Shown: positions 8,776-19,741, counted from the stretch's first letter. The stretch is 33,495 bases of DNA from Pelomonas sp. Root1444 (GCF_001426885.1 NZ_LMFP01000028.1:420230-453724), one strand, 5' to 3'. Made by a program: numbers and translations. Notes: a model not told the origin generated them from the letters alone.

Positions 8776-10025
8776 TGCTTGACCTTCTCGCCGGCTTGCG
8801 ACGGGCGGTCGAAATAGGCGGCGCCGGACAGGTCGGCGACGGTGCCGATGTCCTTGTCGCCACGGCCGCTGAGGTTGATCAGCAGCACCTTGTCCTGACC
8901 CAGCGTCGGCGCGAGCTTGATCGCATAGGCGACCGCGTGGCTGGATTCGAGCGCCGGGATGATCCCTTCCGTGCGGCACAGGCGGTGGAAGGCCGACAGC
9001 GCGTCGGCATCGGTGATGCCGACGTACTCGGCGCGGCCGATGTCCTTCAAGTGGGCATGCTCCGGGCCGACGCCGGGATAGTCCAGGCCGGCCGAGATGG
9101 AGTGCGTCTCGATGATCTGGCCGTCCTCGTCCTGCAGCAGGTAGGTGCGGTTGCCATGCAGCACGCCGGGGCTGCCGGCGGTCAGTGTGGCGGCATGCTT
9201 GCCGCTCGCGACGCCCTGCCCTTCGGCCTCGACGCCGATGAGCCGAACGTTCTCGTGCGGGATGTAGGGGTGGAAGATGCCGATGGCGTTGGAGCCACCG
9301 CCCACGCAGGCGATGACGGCGTCCGGCTGGCGGCCGGCCAGCTCGGGCATCTGCTCCAGGCACTCCAGGCCGATGACGCGCTGGAAGTCGCGCACCATCA
9401 TCGGGTAGGGATGCGGGCCGGCCACGGTGCCGATGATGTAGAAGGTGTTCTCGACGTTGGTGACCCAGTCGCGCATCGCCTCATTGAGCGCGTCCTTCAG
9501 CGTCTTGCTGCCGGACTCCACCGGCACGACGGTCGCGCCGAGCAGCTTCATGCGGTAGACGTTGGGGCTTTGGCGCTTGACGTCCTCGCTGCCCATGTAG
9601 ACGACGCATTCCAGGCCGTAGCGGGCGCAGATCGTCGCGGTGGCCACGCCATGCTGGCCGGCACCGGTCTCGGCGATGACGCGCGGCTTGCCCATGCGCT
9701 TGGCCAGCAGCGCCTGGCCGATGACGTTGTTGATCTTGTGCGCGCCGGTGTGATTGAGGTCCTCGCGCTTCAGGTAGATCTGCGCGCCGCCCAGCTCGCG
9801 GCTCAGGCGTTCAGCGTGATAGATCGGGCTGGGGCGGCCGACGAAGTGCTTGAGCTCCTTCTGGAACTCGGCGATGAACTCAGGGTCGTTGCGATAGTGT
9901 GCGTAGGCGTCCTTGAGCTGGTCCAGCGCGTGGACGAGGGTCTCGGAGACGAAGCTGCCGCCATAGGTGGGCGCACCGGAATGGCGGAAATGCCCGGTCG
10001 CATCGGGCTGGTCGTACTCAAACAT
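8772..10025 (-). CDS. trpB: Tryptophan synthase beta chain
   Basis: The 417-residue PLP enzyme condenses indole with serine to make tryptophan, in an alpha2-beta2 complex with TrpA. The PLP lysine is K97 in [10 protein letters not shown]. The phosphate-binding loop GGGSNAIG appears in the middle of the chain. This is the TrpB1 type, which works with TrpA, rather than the stand-alone TrpB2. It begins 12 bases after the trpF stop and overlaps trpA by 4 bases. No trp attenuator or leader peptide is seen near it, and trpE, trpG, trpD and trpC are not in the window. Confidence 0.98.
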   Translation of the reverse strand: MFEYDQPDATGHFRHSGAPTYGGSFVSETLVHALDQLKDAYAHYRNDPEFIAEFQKELKHFVGRPSPIYHAERLSRELGGAQIYLKREDLNHTGAHKINNVIGQALLAKRMGKPRVIAETGAGQHGVATATICARYGLECVVYMGSEDVKRQSPNVYRMKLLGATVVPVESGSKTLKDALNEAMRDWVTNVENTFYIIGTVAGPHPYPMMVRDFQRVIGLECLEQMPELAGRQPDAVIACVGGGSNAIGIFHPYIPHENVRLIGVEAEGQGVASGKHAATLTAGSPGVLHGNRTYLLQDEDGQIIETHSISAGLDYPGVGPEHAHLKDIGRAEYVGITDADALSAFHRLCRTEGIIPALESSHAVAYAIKLAPTLGQDKVLLINLSGRGDKDIGTVADLSGAAYFDRPSQAGEKVKQ

Positions 10026-10037
10026 GGCTTTCCTCTG

Positions 10038-10664
10038 TCAGGTCGGTTCTGCATCGGCGCGCTTCACGGCGCGGCAGAACTCATGGATCAGGTCGGCGCT
10101 CTTGATGCCCTTGGACACCTCCACGCCGGAACTCACATCAACGGCCCAGGGCCGCACCCTGGCGATGCCATCGGCGACGTTTGCTGCATTCAACCCACCA
10201 GACAAAACGAGGCGAGAGCTGACGCTTGGAGGAATGAGTGACCAATCGAAGACCTTGCCGCCGCCGCCGTAGCCGTCGACATGGGCGTCGAGCAGCAGGG
10301 CCTGGGCGTTGGGAAATTGAGTGGCGAAGTCTAGCAAATCGACCCCGGGCGACATCCGGGCCGCGCGCAGATAAGGGCGCTTGACCCGGTCACAGTCGGC
10401 GGGCGTCTCGTCGCCGTGGAACTGCACCAGCATGTTGGGCAGCGCATCGAGGCCGGCCCGCAGTTCGGCGTCCGTCGCGTTGACGAACAGCCCCACCGGC
10501 GTCACGAAGGGCGGCAGCAACCGGGCCAGCGCCCTCGCCCGCTCCGGTGTCACGGCACGTGGGCTCTTGGCGTAGAAGACGAAGCCGATGGCATCGGCAC
10601 CGGCCGCGACGGCCGCTTCCACGTCGGCTTCGCGGGTCAGGCCGCAGATCTTGATTCGGGTCAT
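10038..10664 (-). CDS. trpF: Phosphoribosylanthranilate isomerase
   Basis: The 208-residue TIM-barrel enzyme performs the Amadori rearrangement of phosphoribosylanthranilate in tryptophan synthesis. The general base Cys7 (RIKICGLT) and the general acid Asp127 (LLLDAHVDGYGGGG) are present. The phosphate-binding GGLN and DVSSGVE segments follow. The ATG at 10664 overlaps the truA stop as ATGA, which fixes the start; a longer upstream reading is only the shadow of truA. The product is monofunctional, not fused to TrpC. Confidence 0.97.
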   Translation of the reverse strand: MTRIKICGLTREADVEAAVAAGADAIGFVFYAKSPRAVTPERARALARLLPPFVTPVGLFVNATDAELRAGLDALPNMLVQFHGDETPADCDRVKRPYLRAARMSPGVDLLDFATQFPNAQALLLDAHVDGYGGGGKVFDWSLIPPSVSSRLVLSGGLNAANVADGIARVRPWAVDVSSGVEVSKGIKSADLIHEFCRAVKRADAEPT

Positions 10665-11443
10665 GGGAGCCAGTTCAGTGCCGCGACTTCGCGCGGGATG
10701 TCGAGCGCCGCATCGTAGGTCGGGCCGAGGAAATAAAGGCCGTCGGGGGCAAAGGTGGGCGCCGCCACCTTGCGGTCGCGTGCGGCAAGCACCTCCGACA
10801 CCCAGTCGGCCGAGCGCGTGCCGCTGCCCACCGCAAGCAGGCAGCCCATCAGGTTGCGCACCATGTGATGCAGGAAGGCACTGGCCTCGAACTCGAAGCG
10901 CCAGTAGGCACCACGGCGCTGCACTTTGATCTCGCGCAGCGTCTTCACTGGCGACGCGGCCTGGCATTCGGATGAGCGGAACGACGAGAAGTCGTGCTCG
11001 CCGATCAGTCGCTCGGCGGCGGCCTCCAGCGCCGTCTGGTCGAGAGGCCGGAAGATCCAGCCACACTGGCCCGCTTCGATGGCCGGGCGCACCGCCGATT
11101 CGAGCAACAAGTACGCATAGCGCCGCCCGCGTGCGGCGTTGCGCGCGTGGAAGGCATCGCCCGGGAAGCGGCACCACTGGATCGCGATGTCGGGCGGCAG
11201 GTAGCGGTTGCTGCCGCGCACCCAGGAAAACGGCTCGCGCTCGACTTCGGTGTCGAAGTGGATGACCTGGTTGATGCCGTGCACGCCCGCATCGGTGCGG
11301 CCGGCGCAGACTGTGCGGATGGGCTGGGCCGCGAAGGCGGACAGGCCTTTCTCCAACGCGTCCTGCACGGTGCGGCCGTCGGGCTGGCTCTGCCAGCCGT
11401 TGTAGCCGCCGCCGCGGTAGCTCACGCCCAATGCAACTCTCAT
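10661..11443 (-). CDS. truA: tRNA pseudouridine(38-40) synthase
   Basis: The 260-residue enzyme makes pseudouridine at positions 38-40 of the tRNA anticodon arm. The catalytic aspartate is D51 in CAGRTDAGVHG, the TruA signature. The N-terminal GYNGWQ motif (14-18) and the KTLREI-type second-half motifs are as expected, and the length is normal. The ATG lies only 11 bases after the T-tract of the fimV terminator, with GAGG just upstream as ribosome-binding site. truA between fimV and trpF is the usual betaproteobacterial order. Confidence 0.96.
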   Translation of the reverse strand: MRVALGVSYRGGGYNGWQSQPDGRTVQDALEKGLSAFAAQPIRTVCAGRTDAGVHGINQVIHFDTEVEREPFSWVRGSNRYLPPDIAIQWCRFPGDAFHARNAARGRRYAYLLLESAVRPAIEAGQCGWIFRPLDQTALEAAAERLIGEHDFSSFRSSECQAASPVKTLREIKVQRRGAYWRFEFEASAFLHHMVRNLMGCLLAVGSGTRSADWVSEVLAARDRKVAAPTFAPDGLYFLGPTYDAALDIPREVAALNWLP

Positions 11444-11454
11444 CGGTCCTCGAC

Positions 11455-11483
11455 AAAGAAAAACGCCCGGCCAGGCCGGGCGT
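11455..11483 (-). terminator. Intrinsic terminator after fimV
   Basis: On the minus strand, ACGCCCGGC pairs perfectly (9 bp) with GCCGGGCGT across a 3-nt loop, followed by TTTTTCTTT. It lies 20 bases past the fimV stop and 11 bases before the truA start. It is a strong classic terminator, and truA expression needs either read-through or a promoter inside fimV. Confidence 0.9.
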
Positions 11484-11503
11484 CGGAGTATCGCGGCAGT
11501 GCT

Positions 11504-14071
11504 TTACCGCAGATCGTTCAGCATCGCCTGCGCACGGTCGCGCAGCGTGCCGCTGGACCGCTGGATCAGCTCCTGCAACACCTCGCGGGCGCCTTCGGTA
11601 TCGCCGATCTGGCGGAACTCGTCAGCCAGCTCCAGCTGGCGCAGCAGCGGGTCACCCTCGTCGTCGCCCAGTGCGTCGAGCGCGTCGGCGAGGTGGTCCG
11701 GATGCGTGTCACCCGGCTGGGGCGGTTCGCCGAAGTCGAAATCCAGGCCGGGCAGCGCGGTTGATGCCGGCGCCGGCGCCGGGCTGGACGGCAGGTTGCC
11801 CAGGCTGCTGAGGTCGAAGTTCAAGTCAGGCGCTGGCGGCGCGGTGCGCGCGCCACGGCCGGAGATGTCGAAGTCCATCGTCAGCGGCGCTTGCTCCACC
11901 GAGGCCGGCATGGCCTGGGTCGCCGCCATGGCCGTCGGCGAGACGGGTTCCGGTGCGTCGAGGTCAAGGTCCAGGGCCAGGTCGAAGCCACTGACCGGCC
12001 CGGTGTCCGGGCCGCCGCGCGACATCGCATCGGTACCGAGATGCGCCACCGCCGCAGCCGCTGCGGCGGTCGCTCCGCTGGGCAATGCCGTCTGCGGCAG
12101 CGTGCTGGCATTCATCGGCTCGGGCCGCAGTTCGGGGCCATCCTCGACATGTGCCGGCGCGCCGCCAGGCTGGTAGAGCGGGTTGTCGGGGTCGATGCCG
12201 CGGCCCAGCTCCTGGGCCTTGGCCCAGTCCTCGCCGCTGCCCTTGGTTTCGGCATAGAGCTGCACGGCCAGTTGCTCGAAGCCCTTGGTGTCACGGCGCT
12301 TGGCGTAGACCTCCAGCAGCTTCAGGCGGATGGCCAGGCGCGTCGGGTTGGCGCGCAGGGCTTCCTTCAGGATTTCCTCGGCCTGCAGGTCGCGGCCATA
12401 GGCCAGGTAGACGTCGGCCTCTGCAACCGGGTCGACATCGCCGATGGCATCGAGCTGGCTGAGCGAATAGCTCATCGACGACTGGCCGCTGTTCTGCGCG
12501 TCGCGCGTGTCGACACGCTGGCCACCGGTGCCGCCGAAGAAGGAGTCGGGCTGCAGGCGGCTTTCATGGAAGCCGGTTTCGGCCGCATGCGCGGGGCGGC
12601 GCGAACGCAGGCGGTACAGACCCAGCCCGCCCAGCACGGCGACCAGCACCCCGGCCAGCGGCAGCACGACCGGGCTGTCCAGCAACTGGTCGATGAAGCT
12701 TGGCGGCTCGACCGCCGGCGGCGGCGGCGCCAACGGTGCACTGGCACGCGCCTGCGGGCGAGATGCCGCAGAGCTGGCGTCGGCGACGACGGGTGCCGGC
12801 GCGGGGCGGGAGGCGGAGGCTGCGTCGGCCACGACGGGCGCGGGCAACGTCGACACCACGGGAGCGGACGTGCCCGCAGAGGCCGCCCCGTCCGCAGCCG
12901 GCTTGGCGGCGCTGGAGAGCTTCTTGAGCTCTTCCACATTGCGCGTCAGCTCGGCCACGCGGGCGGCGGCGTCCTTCTTCTCGGCGTCCTTCGACAGCTT
13001 GGCCTCGTTCGCACTGGCGGCGACACCGCTGGCCTTGCTGAGCGTGAGCTTGTCCGGCGTCGGTGCGGCAGCGGGCTTGCGGTCCTCGACAGCCGCCTGC
13101 ACCTGCCCCTTGGACTGGCGTTCGCTTTCGTTGTTCTGCAGCGTCGGCGCGGCGGATGCAAGACGCTGGCGGTAGGCGGAAAAGTCCGCGCTCTGGGCCA
13201 GGATGACGCGGCGCGCTTCCGGCGCGGACACATTGGCCAGCGTCTCGCTCGAGGGCACCTGCAACACGGCCCCCGACTTCAGCAGGTTCATGTTGCCGTC
13301 GATGAAGGCGTCGGGGTTGTTGCGGAACAGGCCGACCAGCATCTGGTCCAGCGAGATGCCGCCAACCTGCGTGCGCGCAGCCACCTTGGACAGCGAATCG
13401 CCGGCGCGGACGCGGTATTCGGAGGCCGCGGCGGCGACCGGTGGGCGCACTGGCGCCGGCGCAGCGACCGGTGGACGCGCCACGACGATGGGAGCCGGTG
13501 CCGACGCAGAAGGGGTGCGCGGCAAGGCGGTCGTCACGGCCGGCGCCGGCGCGGGCACAGCCTCGCTGGAGGCGGAAGTTGCCGGTGCCGCAGCCACGGC
13601 CGGCGGTGCGGTGATGACAGGCGCAGGCTTGGGCAGGCTGGGCGGGTCGAACAGCAGCGTGTATTCACGTACCAGACGGCCGCTCGACCAGGTCAGCTCA
13701 AGGATCACGTCGACGAACGGCTCCTGAATGGCGCGGTCGCTGCTGACGCGCAATACCGTGCGGCCGTTCTGGCGTGCGACCTGGACCTGGGTCGAGGTCA
13801 GCACCGGGTTGTACTCGACGCCACTGGCGCGATATGACTCGGCCGGCGCAACGCGCACTTTCAGCGTCGCGGCTTCCTCGGCCGTCAGGCTGGTGACGTC
13901 GATCTCGGCGCGCATGGTCTCGCCAAGGGCCGATTGCACGTTCAGCTTGCCCAACCCCAGCGCCTGCACGCTCGCACTGGCTGCCAGCAGCGCGGCAGCC
14001 AGTGCGAGATGGTGGCGGTTGAAGCCGGTCGGCCGAACGCCCCCGGATGCGTCGCGGATGTGGTCTTTCAA
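11504..14071 (-). CDS. fimV: FimV/HubP-family polar peptidoglycan-binding protein
   Basis: This is a large (855-residue) envelope protein. The order is: signal-like hydrophobic stretch (about 21-37, likely cut after VQA); FimV N-terminal domain (about 38-145, LGLGKLNVQSALGE start); Ala/Pro-rich linker; LysM-like domain (about 218-275, YRVRAGDSLSKVA); predicted coiled-coil stretch (about 360-390); further Ala/Pro linker; transmembrane segment (about 467-487); and an acidic cytoplasmic part with TPR-like and FimV C-terminal motifs ending in LQELIQRSSG...MLNDLR. Family members organise the cell pole and support type IV pili. I chose TTG at 14071 because GGGGGA lies 5 bases upstream; a TTG at 14101 lacks such a site. 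The roughly 240 bp upstream probably hold its promoter. Confidence 0.9.
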   Translation of the reverse strand: MKDHIRDASGGVRPTGFNRHHLALAAALLAASASVQALGLGKLNVQSALGETMRAEIDVTSLTAEEAATLKVRVAPAESYRASGVEYNPVLTSTQVQVARQNGRTVLRVSSDRAIQEPFVDVILELTWSSGRLVREYTLLFDPPSLPKPAPVITAPPAVAAAPATSASSEAVPAPAPAVTTALPRTPSASAPAPIVVARPPVAAPAPVRPPVAAAASEYRVRAGDSLSKVAARTQVGGISLDQMLVGLFRNNPDAFIDGNMNLLKSGAVLQVPSSETLANVSAPEARRVILAQSADFSAYRQRLASAAPTLQNNESERQSKGQVQAAVEDRKPAAAPTPDKLTLSKASGVAASANEAKLSKDAEKKDAAARVAELTRNVEELKKLSSAAKPAADGAASAGTSAPVVSTLPAPVVADAASASRPAPAPVVADASSAASRPQARASAPLAPPPPAVEPPSFIDQLLDSPVVLPLAGVLVAVLGGLGLYRLRSRRPAHAAETGFHESRLQPDSFFGGTGGQRVDTRDAQNSGQSSMSYSLSQLDAIGDVDPVAEADVYLAYGRDLQAEEILKEALRANPTRLAIRLKLLEVYAKRRDTKGFEQLAVQLYAETKGSGEDWAKAQELGRGIDPDNPLYQPGGAPAHVEDGPELRPEPMNASTLPQTALPSGATAAAAAAVAHLGTDAMSRGGPDTGPVSGFDLALDLDLDAPEPVSPTAMAATQAMPASVEQAPLTMDFDISGRGARTAPPAPDLNFDLSSLGNLPSSPAPAPASTALPGLDFDFGEPPQPGDTHPDHLADALDALGDDEGDPLLRQLELADEFRQIGDTEGAREVLQELIQRSSGTLRDRAQAMLNDLR

Positions 14072-14091
14072 TGCATTCCCCCAAGCAACAA

Positions 14092-14112
14092 GGCGGGGCA
14101 ATGGGCCCCGCC
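14092..14112. repeat. Perfect inverted repeat in the fimV leader
   Basis: GGCGGGGC (14092-14099) pairs with GCCCCGCC (14105-14112) around 5 bases, just upstream of the fimV ribosome-binding site. No T-tract follows on the minus strand, so it is more likely an mRNA leader hairpin than a terminator. In GC-rich DNA a chance origin remains possible. The rest of the asd-fimV gap (14113-14313) shows no clear feature; a weak TTGAGC-17-TGATAC arrangement near 14202-14230 is too poor to call a promoter. Confidence 0.5.
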
Positions 14113-14313
14113 TGTCTCGATCTTCAGCACGCGCCGCACGAACCTGGTCTGCACGCTGGTTTGCACGTCATGGCCTCGTCGAGTCTCGAATCAAAAACAC
14201 AACGGTATCAAGCATATACGTTGAAATGCTCAAGGGGTACCTGATGTGTCGCTTGGTTTCAATATCGACGCCAGGGTGAACCCTAGGTCAAGGCGTAAAA
14301 GACCGTAAGCAAA

Positions 14314-15426
14314 TCAACGCTCAAGCAGGATGCGCAGCATGCGGCGCAGCGGCTCGGCCGCACCCCACAGCAATTGATCGCCGATCGTGAAGGCGCCGAG
14401 GTACTCAGGCCCCATCGCCAGCTTGCGCAGGCGGCCGACGGGAATGGTCATCGTGCCGGTGACGGCCACGGGCGTGAGGTCACGAATCGTCGCTTCGCGC
14501 GTATTCGGCACGACCTTCACCCAGTCGTTGTCCGCGGCGATCATGGCTTCGATATCGGCCAGCGGCACATCCTTCTTGAGCTTGAAGGTCAGGGCCTGGC
14601 TGTGGCAGCGCATCGCGCCGACGCGCACGCAGAAGCCGTCGACGGGAATGGCACCCGAACCGAGGATCTTGTTGGTCTCGGCCATGCCCTTCCACTCTTC
14701 CTTGGACATGCCGTTGCCCAGGTCCTTGTCGATCCAGGGGATCAAGGAACCGCCCAGCGGCACGCCGAAGTTGGCGGTCTCGTCCGCGGAAAGCGAACGC
14801 TGCTTGGCGATGACCTGGCGGTCGATCTCCAGGATGGCACTCTTGGGGTCGTCCAGCAGCGGCTTGACGGCGGCGTTGAGCGTGCCGTACTGCGTCAGCA
14901 GTTCGCGCATGTGCTGCGCGCCGCCGCCGGAAGCGGCTTGATAGGTCTGCGTGGACATCCACTCGACGAGGCCCGCCTTGTACAGCGCACCCACGCCCAT
15001 CAGCATGCAGCTGACGGTGCAGTTGCCGCCGATCCAGTTCCTGCCGCCGTTGCTCAGCGCCTGGTCGATGACCGGGCGGTTGACGGGGTCCAGGATGATG
15101 ACGGCGTCATCCGCCATGCGCAGCGTGGAGGCGGCGTCGATCCAGTGGCCCGTCCAGCCCGCGGCGCGCAGCTTGGGATAGACCTCGGTCGTGTAGTCGC
15201 CGCCTTGGGCGGTGATGATGATGTCGCAGCGCTTGAGCTGTTCGATGTCGAAGGCGTTTTGCAGCGACTTCTCGTTCTTGGCCTGGGCCGGAGCGGCACC
15301 ACCGGCGTTGGAGGTCGAGAAGAACAGCGGCTCGATCAGATCGAAATCGCGCTCGGCGGTCATGCGTTCCATGAGCACCGAGCCCACCATGCCGCGCCAG
15401 CCTACGAGGCCTACCAAGGTCGTCAT
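14314..15426 (-). CDS. asd: Aspartate-semialdehyde dehydrogenase
   Basis: The 370-residue NADP-dependent enzyme reduces aspartyl phosphate to aspartate semialdehyde, the branch point to lysine/diaminopimelate, threonine and methionine. The N-terminus [19 protein letters not shown] is the nucleotide-binding start of the E. coli-type enzyme. The catalytic Cys is C136 in [12 protein letters not shown]. The start is the second of two adjacent ATGs, with AAAGGA 7 bases upstream; the first ATG (15429) is also possible. It lies 90 bases downstream of leuB. That gap has a CCCGGC/GCCGGG inverted repeat (15472-15489) without a T-tract. Confidence 0.96.
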   Translation of the reverse strand: MTTLVGLVGWRGMVGSVLMERMTAERDFDLIEPLFFSTSNAGGAAPAQAKNEKSLQNAFDIEQLKRCDIIITAQGGDYTTEVYPKLRAAGWTGHWIDAASTLRMADDAVIILDPVNRPVIDQALSNGGRNWIGGNCTVSCMLMGVGALYKAGLVEWMSTQTYQAASGGGAQHMRELLTQYGTLNAAVKPLLDDPKSAILEIDRQVIAKQRSLSADETANFGVPLGGSLIPWIDKDLGNGMSKEEWKGMAETNKILGSGAIPVDGFCVRVGAMRCHSQALTFKLKKDVPLADIEAMIAADNDWVKVVPNTREATIRDLTPVAVTGTMTIPVGRLRKLAMGPEYLGAFTIGDQLLWGAAEPLRRMLRILLER

Positions 15427-15516
15427 CATCAAATCCTTTCGTACTGTCACCAAACCCCATCCACTTCGGGCCCCGGCTCGTTCGCCGGGTTTGGAGGGGC
15501 GAGACGAGACGGAGCT

Positions 15517-16617
<1,101 letters not shown>

Positions 16618-16653
16618 CTCAATCTCTCCACACAACCACTCCCAACCCAGCGA

Positions 16654-16729
16654 CTGCCGTGGAACCGGCTTTGCCGGGCTACTGGCAGTGCCCCCTTGAG
16701 GGGGCGCGCGTCAGCGCGTAGGGGGTGGT
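16654..16729. repeat. Multi-hairpin palindromic intergenic element
   Basis: Three hairpins lie in tandem directly against the leuD stop. CCGGC-TTT-GCCGG (16665-16677) is enclosed by CTGCC/GGCAG; then comes GCCCCC-TTGA-GGGGGC (16690-16705) and CGCGC/GCGCG (16705-16718). CCCCCT (16691-16696) can alternatively pair with AGGGGG (16720-16725). From memory, elements of this look (CCCCCTTGAGGGGG ending in GGGGGTGG) are dispersed between genes in many Burkholderiales genomes. Only one copy is present here. Confidence 0.65.
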
Positions 16730-17377
16730 CTAAATCACTCGGTTGTTGAGCCAGGGCTTCGCAGCAATGCGGGCGGCCTCGTAGGCGCGGATCTTGTCGG
16801 TGTGCTGCAGCGTCAGGCCGATCTCGTCGAGGCCGCCGATCAGGCATTCCTTGCGGAAGGGCTCGATGTCGAAGGGTAGTTCGGCGCCATCGGGCTTCAC
16901 GATGACCTGGCGCGGCAGGTCGACCGTGAGCTGGTAGCCCGGGAAGGCGTAGACCTCGTCGAACAGGCGTGCAATGGCGCTCTCCGGCAAGACGATGGGC
17001 AGCAGGCCGTTCTTGAAGCAGTTGTTGAAGAAGATGTCGGCGAAGCTCGGCGCCAGGATGGCGCGAAAGCCGTACTGCTGCAGCGCCCAGGGCGCGTGCT
17101 CACGGCTGGAGCCGCAGCCGAAGTTCTGGCGAGCGATCAGCACGCTGGCACCGGCGTAGCGCGGCTGGTTCAGCACGAAGTCGGGGTTGGGCTTGCGGCT
17201 GGCCGGGTCCTGGCCGGGCTCGCCGTGGTCCAGGTAGCGCCATTCGTCGAACAGGTTGGGGCCGAAGCCACTGCGCTTGATCGACTTCAGGAACTGCTTG
17301 GGGATGATCGCGTCGGTGTCGACGTTGTCGCGGTCCATGGGCGCGACCAGCCCTTTGTGGATGGTGAACTTGTCCAT
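16730..17377 (-). CDS. leuD: 3-isopropylmalate dehydratase small subunit
   Basis: The 215-residue small (swivel-domain) subunit works with LeuC to isomerise 2- to 3-isopropylmalate. The family signature [15 protein letters not shown] is at 85-99, and the N-terminal [16 protein letters not shown] segment is typical. It starts one base after the leuC stop (TGA-C-ATG), so it is tightly coupled to leuC. Unlike many relatives there is no small entericidin-type lipoprotein gene between leuC and leuD. Confidence 0.97.
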   Translation of the reverse strand: MDKFTIHKGLVAPMDRDNVDTDAIIPKQFLKSIKRSGFGPNLFDEWRYLDHGEPGQDPASRKPNPDFVLNQPRYAGASVLIARQNFGCGSSREHAPWALQQYGFRAILAPSFADIFFNNCFKNGLLPIVLPESAIARLFDEVYAFPGYQLTVDLPRQVIVKPDGAELPFDIEPFRKECLIGGLDEIGLTLQHTDKIRAYEAARIAAKPWLNNRVI

Positions 17378-17378
17378 G

Positions 17379-18791
17379 TCAGGCCAGCGTCCTCACGTCA
17401 ACGAAATGGCCGGTCATCGCGGCCGCAGCCGCCATCGCCGGGCTGACCAGGTGGGTGCGCCCACCGGCGCCCTGGCGGCCTTCGAAGTTGCGGTTGCTGG
17501 TGGAGGCGCAGCGCTCGCCCGGCTCCAGCCGGTCCGCGTTCATCGCCAGGCACATCGAGCAGCCCGGCTCGCGCCACTCGAAGCCCGCAGCCTTGAAGAC
17601 CTGATCCAGGCCTTCGGCCTCGGCCTGCGCCTTGACGAGGCCGGAGCCCGGCACGACAAGGGCCAGTTTGATGTTCTTGGCCAGCCGGCCGCCCACGCGC
17701 TTCACGACGGCCGCAGCCTCGCGCATGTCTTCGATGCGGCTGTTGGTGCAGGAGCCGATGAAGACCTTGTCGACATGGATGTCGCTGATGGCCTTGTTGG
17801 GCTCCAGCGCCATGTAGGTCAGCGCGCGCTCGATGGCGCCGCGCTTGACGGCGTCCTTCTCCTTGTCCGGGTCCGGCACGCGGTCCTCGATGGACAGCAC
17901 CATCTCGGGCGAGGTGCCCCAGGTCACTTGCGGGCGGATCTGCGCGGCGTCGATCTCGACGACCTTGTCGAAGTGGGCGCCGGGGTCGGAGTGCAGCGTG
18001 CGCCAGTAGGCGACGGCCTGGTCCCACTCCACACCGGTGGGCGAGAAGGGGCGGCCCTTGACGTAGTTGATCGTCGTGTCGTCCACGCCGATCAGGCCCG
18101 CGCGGGCGCCGGCTTCGATGGCCATGTTGCAGACCGTCATGCGACCTTCCATCGAGAGTGAGCGGATGGCCGCGCCCGCGAACTCGATGGTGTAGCCGTT
18201 GCCGCCCGCGGTGCCGATCCTGCCGATGATGGCCAGCACGATGTCCTTGGCGCCACAGCCGGCGGGCAGCTTGCCCTCGACCTTGACGAGCAGGTTCTTG
18301 GCCTTCTTGGCCGACAGCGTCTGCGTGGCTAGCACATGCTCGACCTCGCTGGTGCCGATGCCGTGTGCCAGCGCGCCGAACGCGCCGTGCGTGGACGTGT
18401 GGCTGTCGCCGCAGACGACGGTCATGCCGGGCAGCGTCGCGCCCTGCTCGGGGCCGATGACGTGCACGATGCCCTGGCGCTTGTCGTTCATCTTGAACTG
18501 CGTGATGCCGACGCGGTCGCAGTTGGCGTCCAGCGTGTCGACCTGCAGCTTGGAGACCGGGTCGGCGATGCCTTGCGAGCGGTCGGTCGTCGGCACGTTG
18601 TGGTCGCTGACGGCCAGGTTGGCGCTGAGGCGCCAGACCTTGCGGCCGGCCAGGTCCAGACCTTCGAAGGCCTGCGGGCTGGTCACCTCGTGCACGAGAT
18701 GGCGGTCGATGTAGAGCAGGGCCGTGCCATCCGGTTCGGTGTGCACGACGTGCTCGTCCCAGAGCTTGTCGTAAAGGGTACGGGAGGTCAT
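17379..18791 (-). CDS. leuC: 3-isopropylmalate dehydratase large subunit
   Basis: The 470-residue aconitase-type subunit carries the 4Fe-4S cluster for leucine synthesis. Cluster ligands are C348 ([13 protein letters not shown]), C411 and C414 ([11 protein letters not shown]). [14 protein letters not shown] (127-139) is another family hallmark. The ATG at 18791 overlaps the stop of the LysR gene as ATGA, and [16 protein letters not shown] is the normal leuC start. Upstream extensions only shadow the LysR gene. It is the second gene of a lysR-leuC-leuD-leuB arrangement. Confidence 0.97.
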   Translation of the reverse strand: MTSRTLYDKLWDEHVVHTEPDGTALLYIDRHLVHEVTSPQAFEGLDLAGRKVWRLSANLAVSDHNVPTTDRSQGIADPVSKLQVDTLDANCDRVGITQFKMNDKRQGIVHVIGPEQGATLPGMTVVCGDSHTSTHGAFGALAHGIGTSEVEHVLATQTLSAKKAKNLLVKVEGKLPAGCGAKDIVLAIIGRIGTAGGNGYTIEFAGAAIRSLSMEGRMTVCNMAIEAGARAGLIGVDDTTINYVKGRPFSPTGVEWDQAVAYWRTLHSDPGAHFDKVVEIDAAQIRPQVTWGTSPEMVLSIEDRVPDPDKEKDAVKRGAIERALTYMALEPNKAISDIHVDKVFIGSCTNSRIEDMREAAAVVKRVGGRLAKNIKLALVVPGSGLVKAQAEAEGLDQVFKAAGFEWREPGCSMCLAMNADRLEPGERCASTSNRNFEGRQGAGGRTHLVSPAMAAAAAMTGHFVDVRTLA

Positions 18792-19681
18792 TGCTTCTCT
18801 CGAGGAATCAGGGTGTCCACGAAGCGTTGCACCACGGTGGGCAAGCGCTGTTGACGCAGCACACCCAGGTAATAGTCGCGCTCGGCCCACGACTCTTCAA
18901 GTCGCAGCGCGCGCACGCCGAAGACGCGGGTGAAGCGCTCGGCAGGTTGTTCAGGAAGGACGGCCACGCCCAGCCCCGACTCGACGAGCTGGGCGATGCC
19001 GTCGAAGCCGCGCACCTGCAGGCGCGCGTTGAGCGTCTGGCCGCGCGCGGCGGCCTGTTCGCGCATCAGTTCCTGGGCGCTGGCGCCGGCATGCAGGCCG
19101 ATGAGGTCGTAGCCCAGCAGGTCGTCGAAGCTGACGGCCTCGCGGGCTGCCAGCGGATGCTTGAGCGGCACAAGCGCAGCGAGGCGACCGCGCGCGAAGA
19201 CCCAGGTCTGCACGCGGTTGTCCAGCACCGGTGCCGTGAAGATGCCCACGTCCGCCCTGCCCTCGGCCACGGCGGCTTGCACTTCGCCGCTGGTCAGGTC
19301 TTCCAGGCTGATGCGGATCTGGCCGTGCGCCTGCGAGAACTCGACCAGGTAAGGCGGCAGGCATTCGGCGATCGCGCTGGTGTTGGACGCGATGCGCAGG
19401 TGGCCCTTGATGCCGCGCGAGAACTCCATGACCTCGGTTTCGAGTGCATAGAGCGAGGCGTGCAGCGAACGGATGTGACGCACCAATGCCCGCCCCGCCT
19501 CGGTCGGTTCGACACCCCGCGCGCGCCGCTCGAAGAGCTGCACGCCGAGGCGGCTTTCCAGGTCCGAGAGGCGCTTGCTGGCTGCCGCCAGCGCCAGGTG
19601 CTCTTGGGCGGCACCGCGGGTGATCGAGCGGGTCTGCTCGATGGCCAGCACAAGATTGAGGGTGGTGAGGTCGTGGCGCAT
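18788..19681 (-). CDS. LysR-family transcriptional regulator coupled to leuCDB
   Basis: The 297-residue protein has an N-terminal winged helix-turn-helix (about 5-64, with recognition part in [23 protein letters not shown] and the [15 protein letters not shown] wing) and a C-terminal type 2 periplasmic-binding-like effector domain. ATG 19681 gives the usual [10 protein letters not shown] start; in-frame starts further upstream would add atypical sequence. It is read in the same direction as leuC and overlaps it by 4 bases. This differs from the usual divergent LysR layout and suggests that it controls, and is co-expressed with, the leucine genes. The effector is unknown. Confidence 0.9.
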   Translation of the reverse strand: MRHDLTTLNLVLAIEQTRSITRGAAQEHLALAAASKRLSDLESRLGVQLFERRARGVEPTEAGRALVRHIRSLHASLYALETEVMEFSRGIKGHLRIASNTSAIAECLPPYLVEFSQAHGQIRISLEDLTSGEVQAAVAEGRADVGIFTAPVLDNRVQTWVFARGRLAALVPLKHPLAAREAVSFDDLLGYDLIGLHAGASAQELMREQAAARGQTLNARLQVRGFDGIAQLVESGLGVAVLPEQPAERFTRVFGVRALRLEESWAERDYYLGVLRQQRLPTVVQRFVDTLIPREKQ

Positions 19682-19741
19682 GTTTGTCTCTCGCTCCAGC
19701 ATAGCCTTCGTGAAGAACGCGATTCTGCGCCAAAAAGCGAC

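Noticed and set aside
8776-9363. Long N-terminal extension of trpA
   Set aside because: It reads trpB in another frame; the ATGA overlap at 8772-8775 gives the standard TrpA start.
10665-11456. Long N-terminal extension of trpF
   Set aside because: It is the shadow of truA; the ATGA overlap at 10661-10664 gives the standard TrpF start.
14202-14230. TTGAGC-17-TGATAC as a sigma-70 promoter for fimV
   Set aside because: The -10 match is too weak to support a call without transcript data.
15472-15489. CCCGGC/GCCGGG hairpin between leuB and asd as a terminator
   Set aside because: No T-tract follows on the minus strand, and the stem is only 6 bp in GC-rich DNA.
17378-17378. Small entericidin-type lipoprotein gene between leuC and leuD, as found in many relatives
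   Set aside because: Only one base separates the two genes here.
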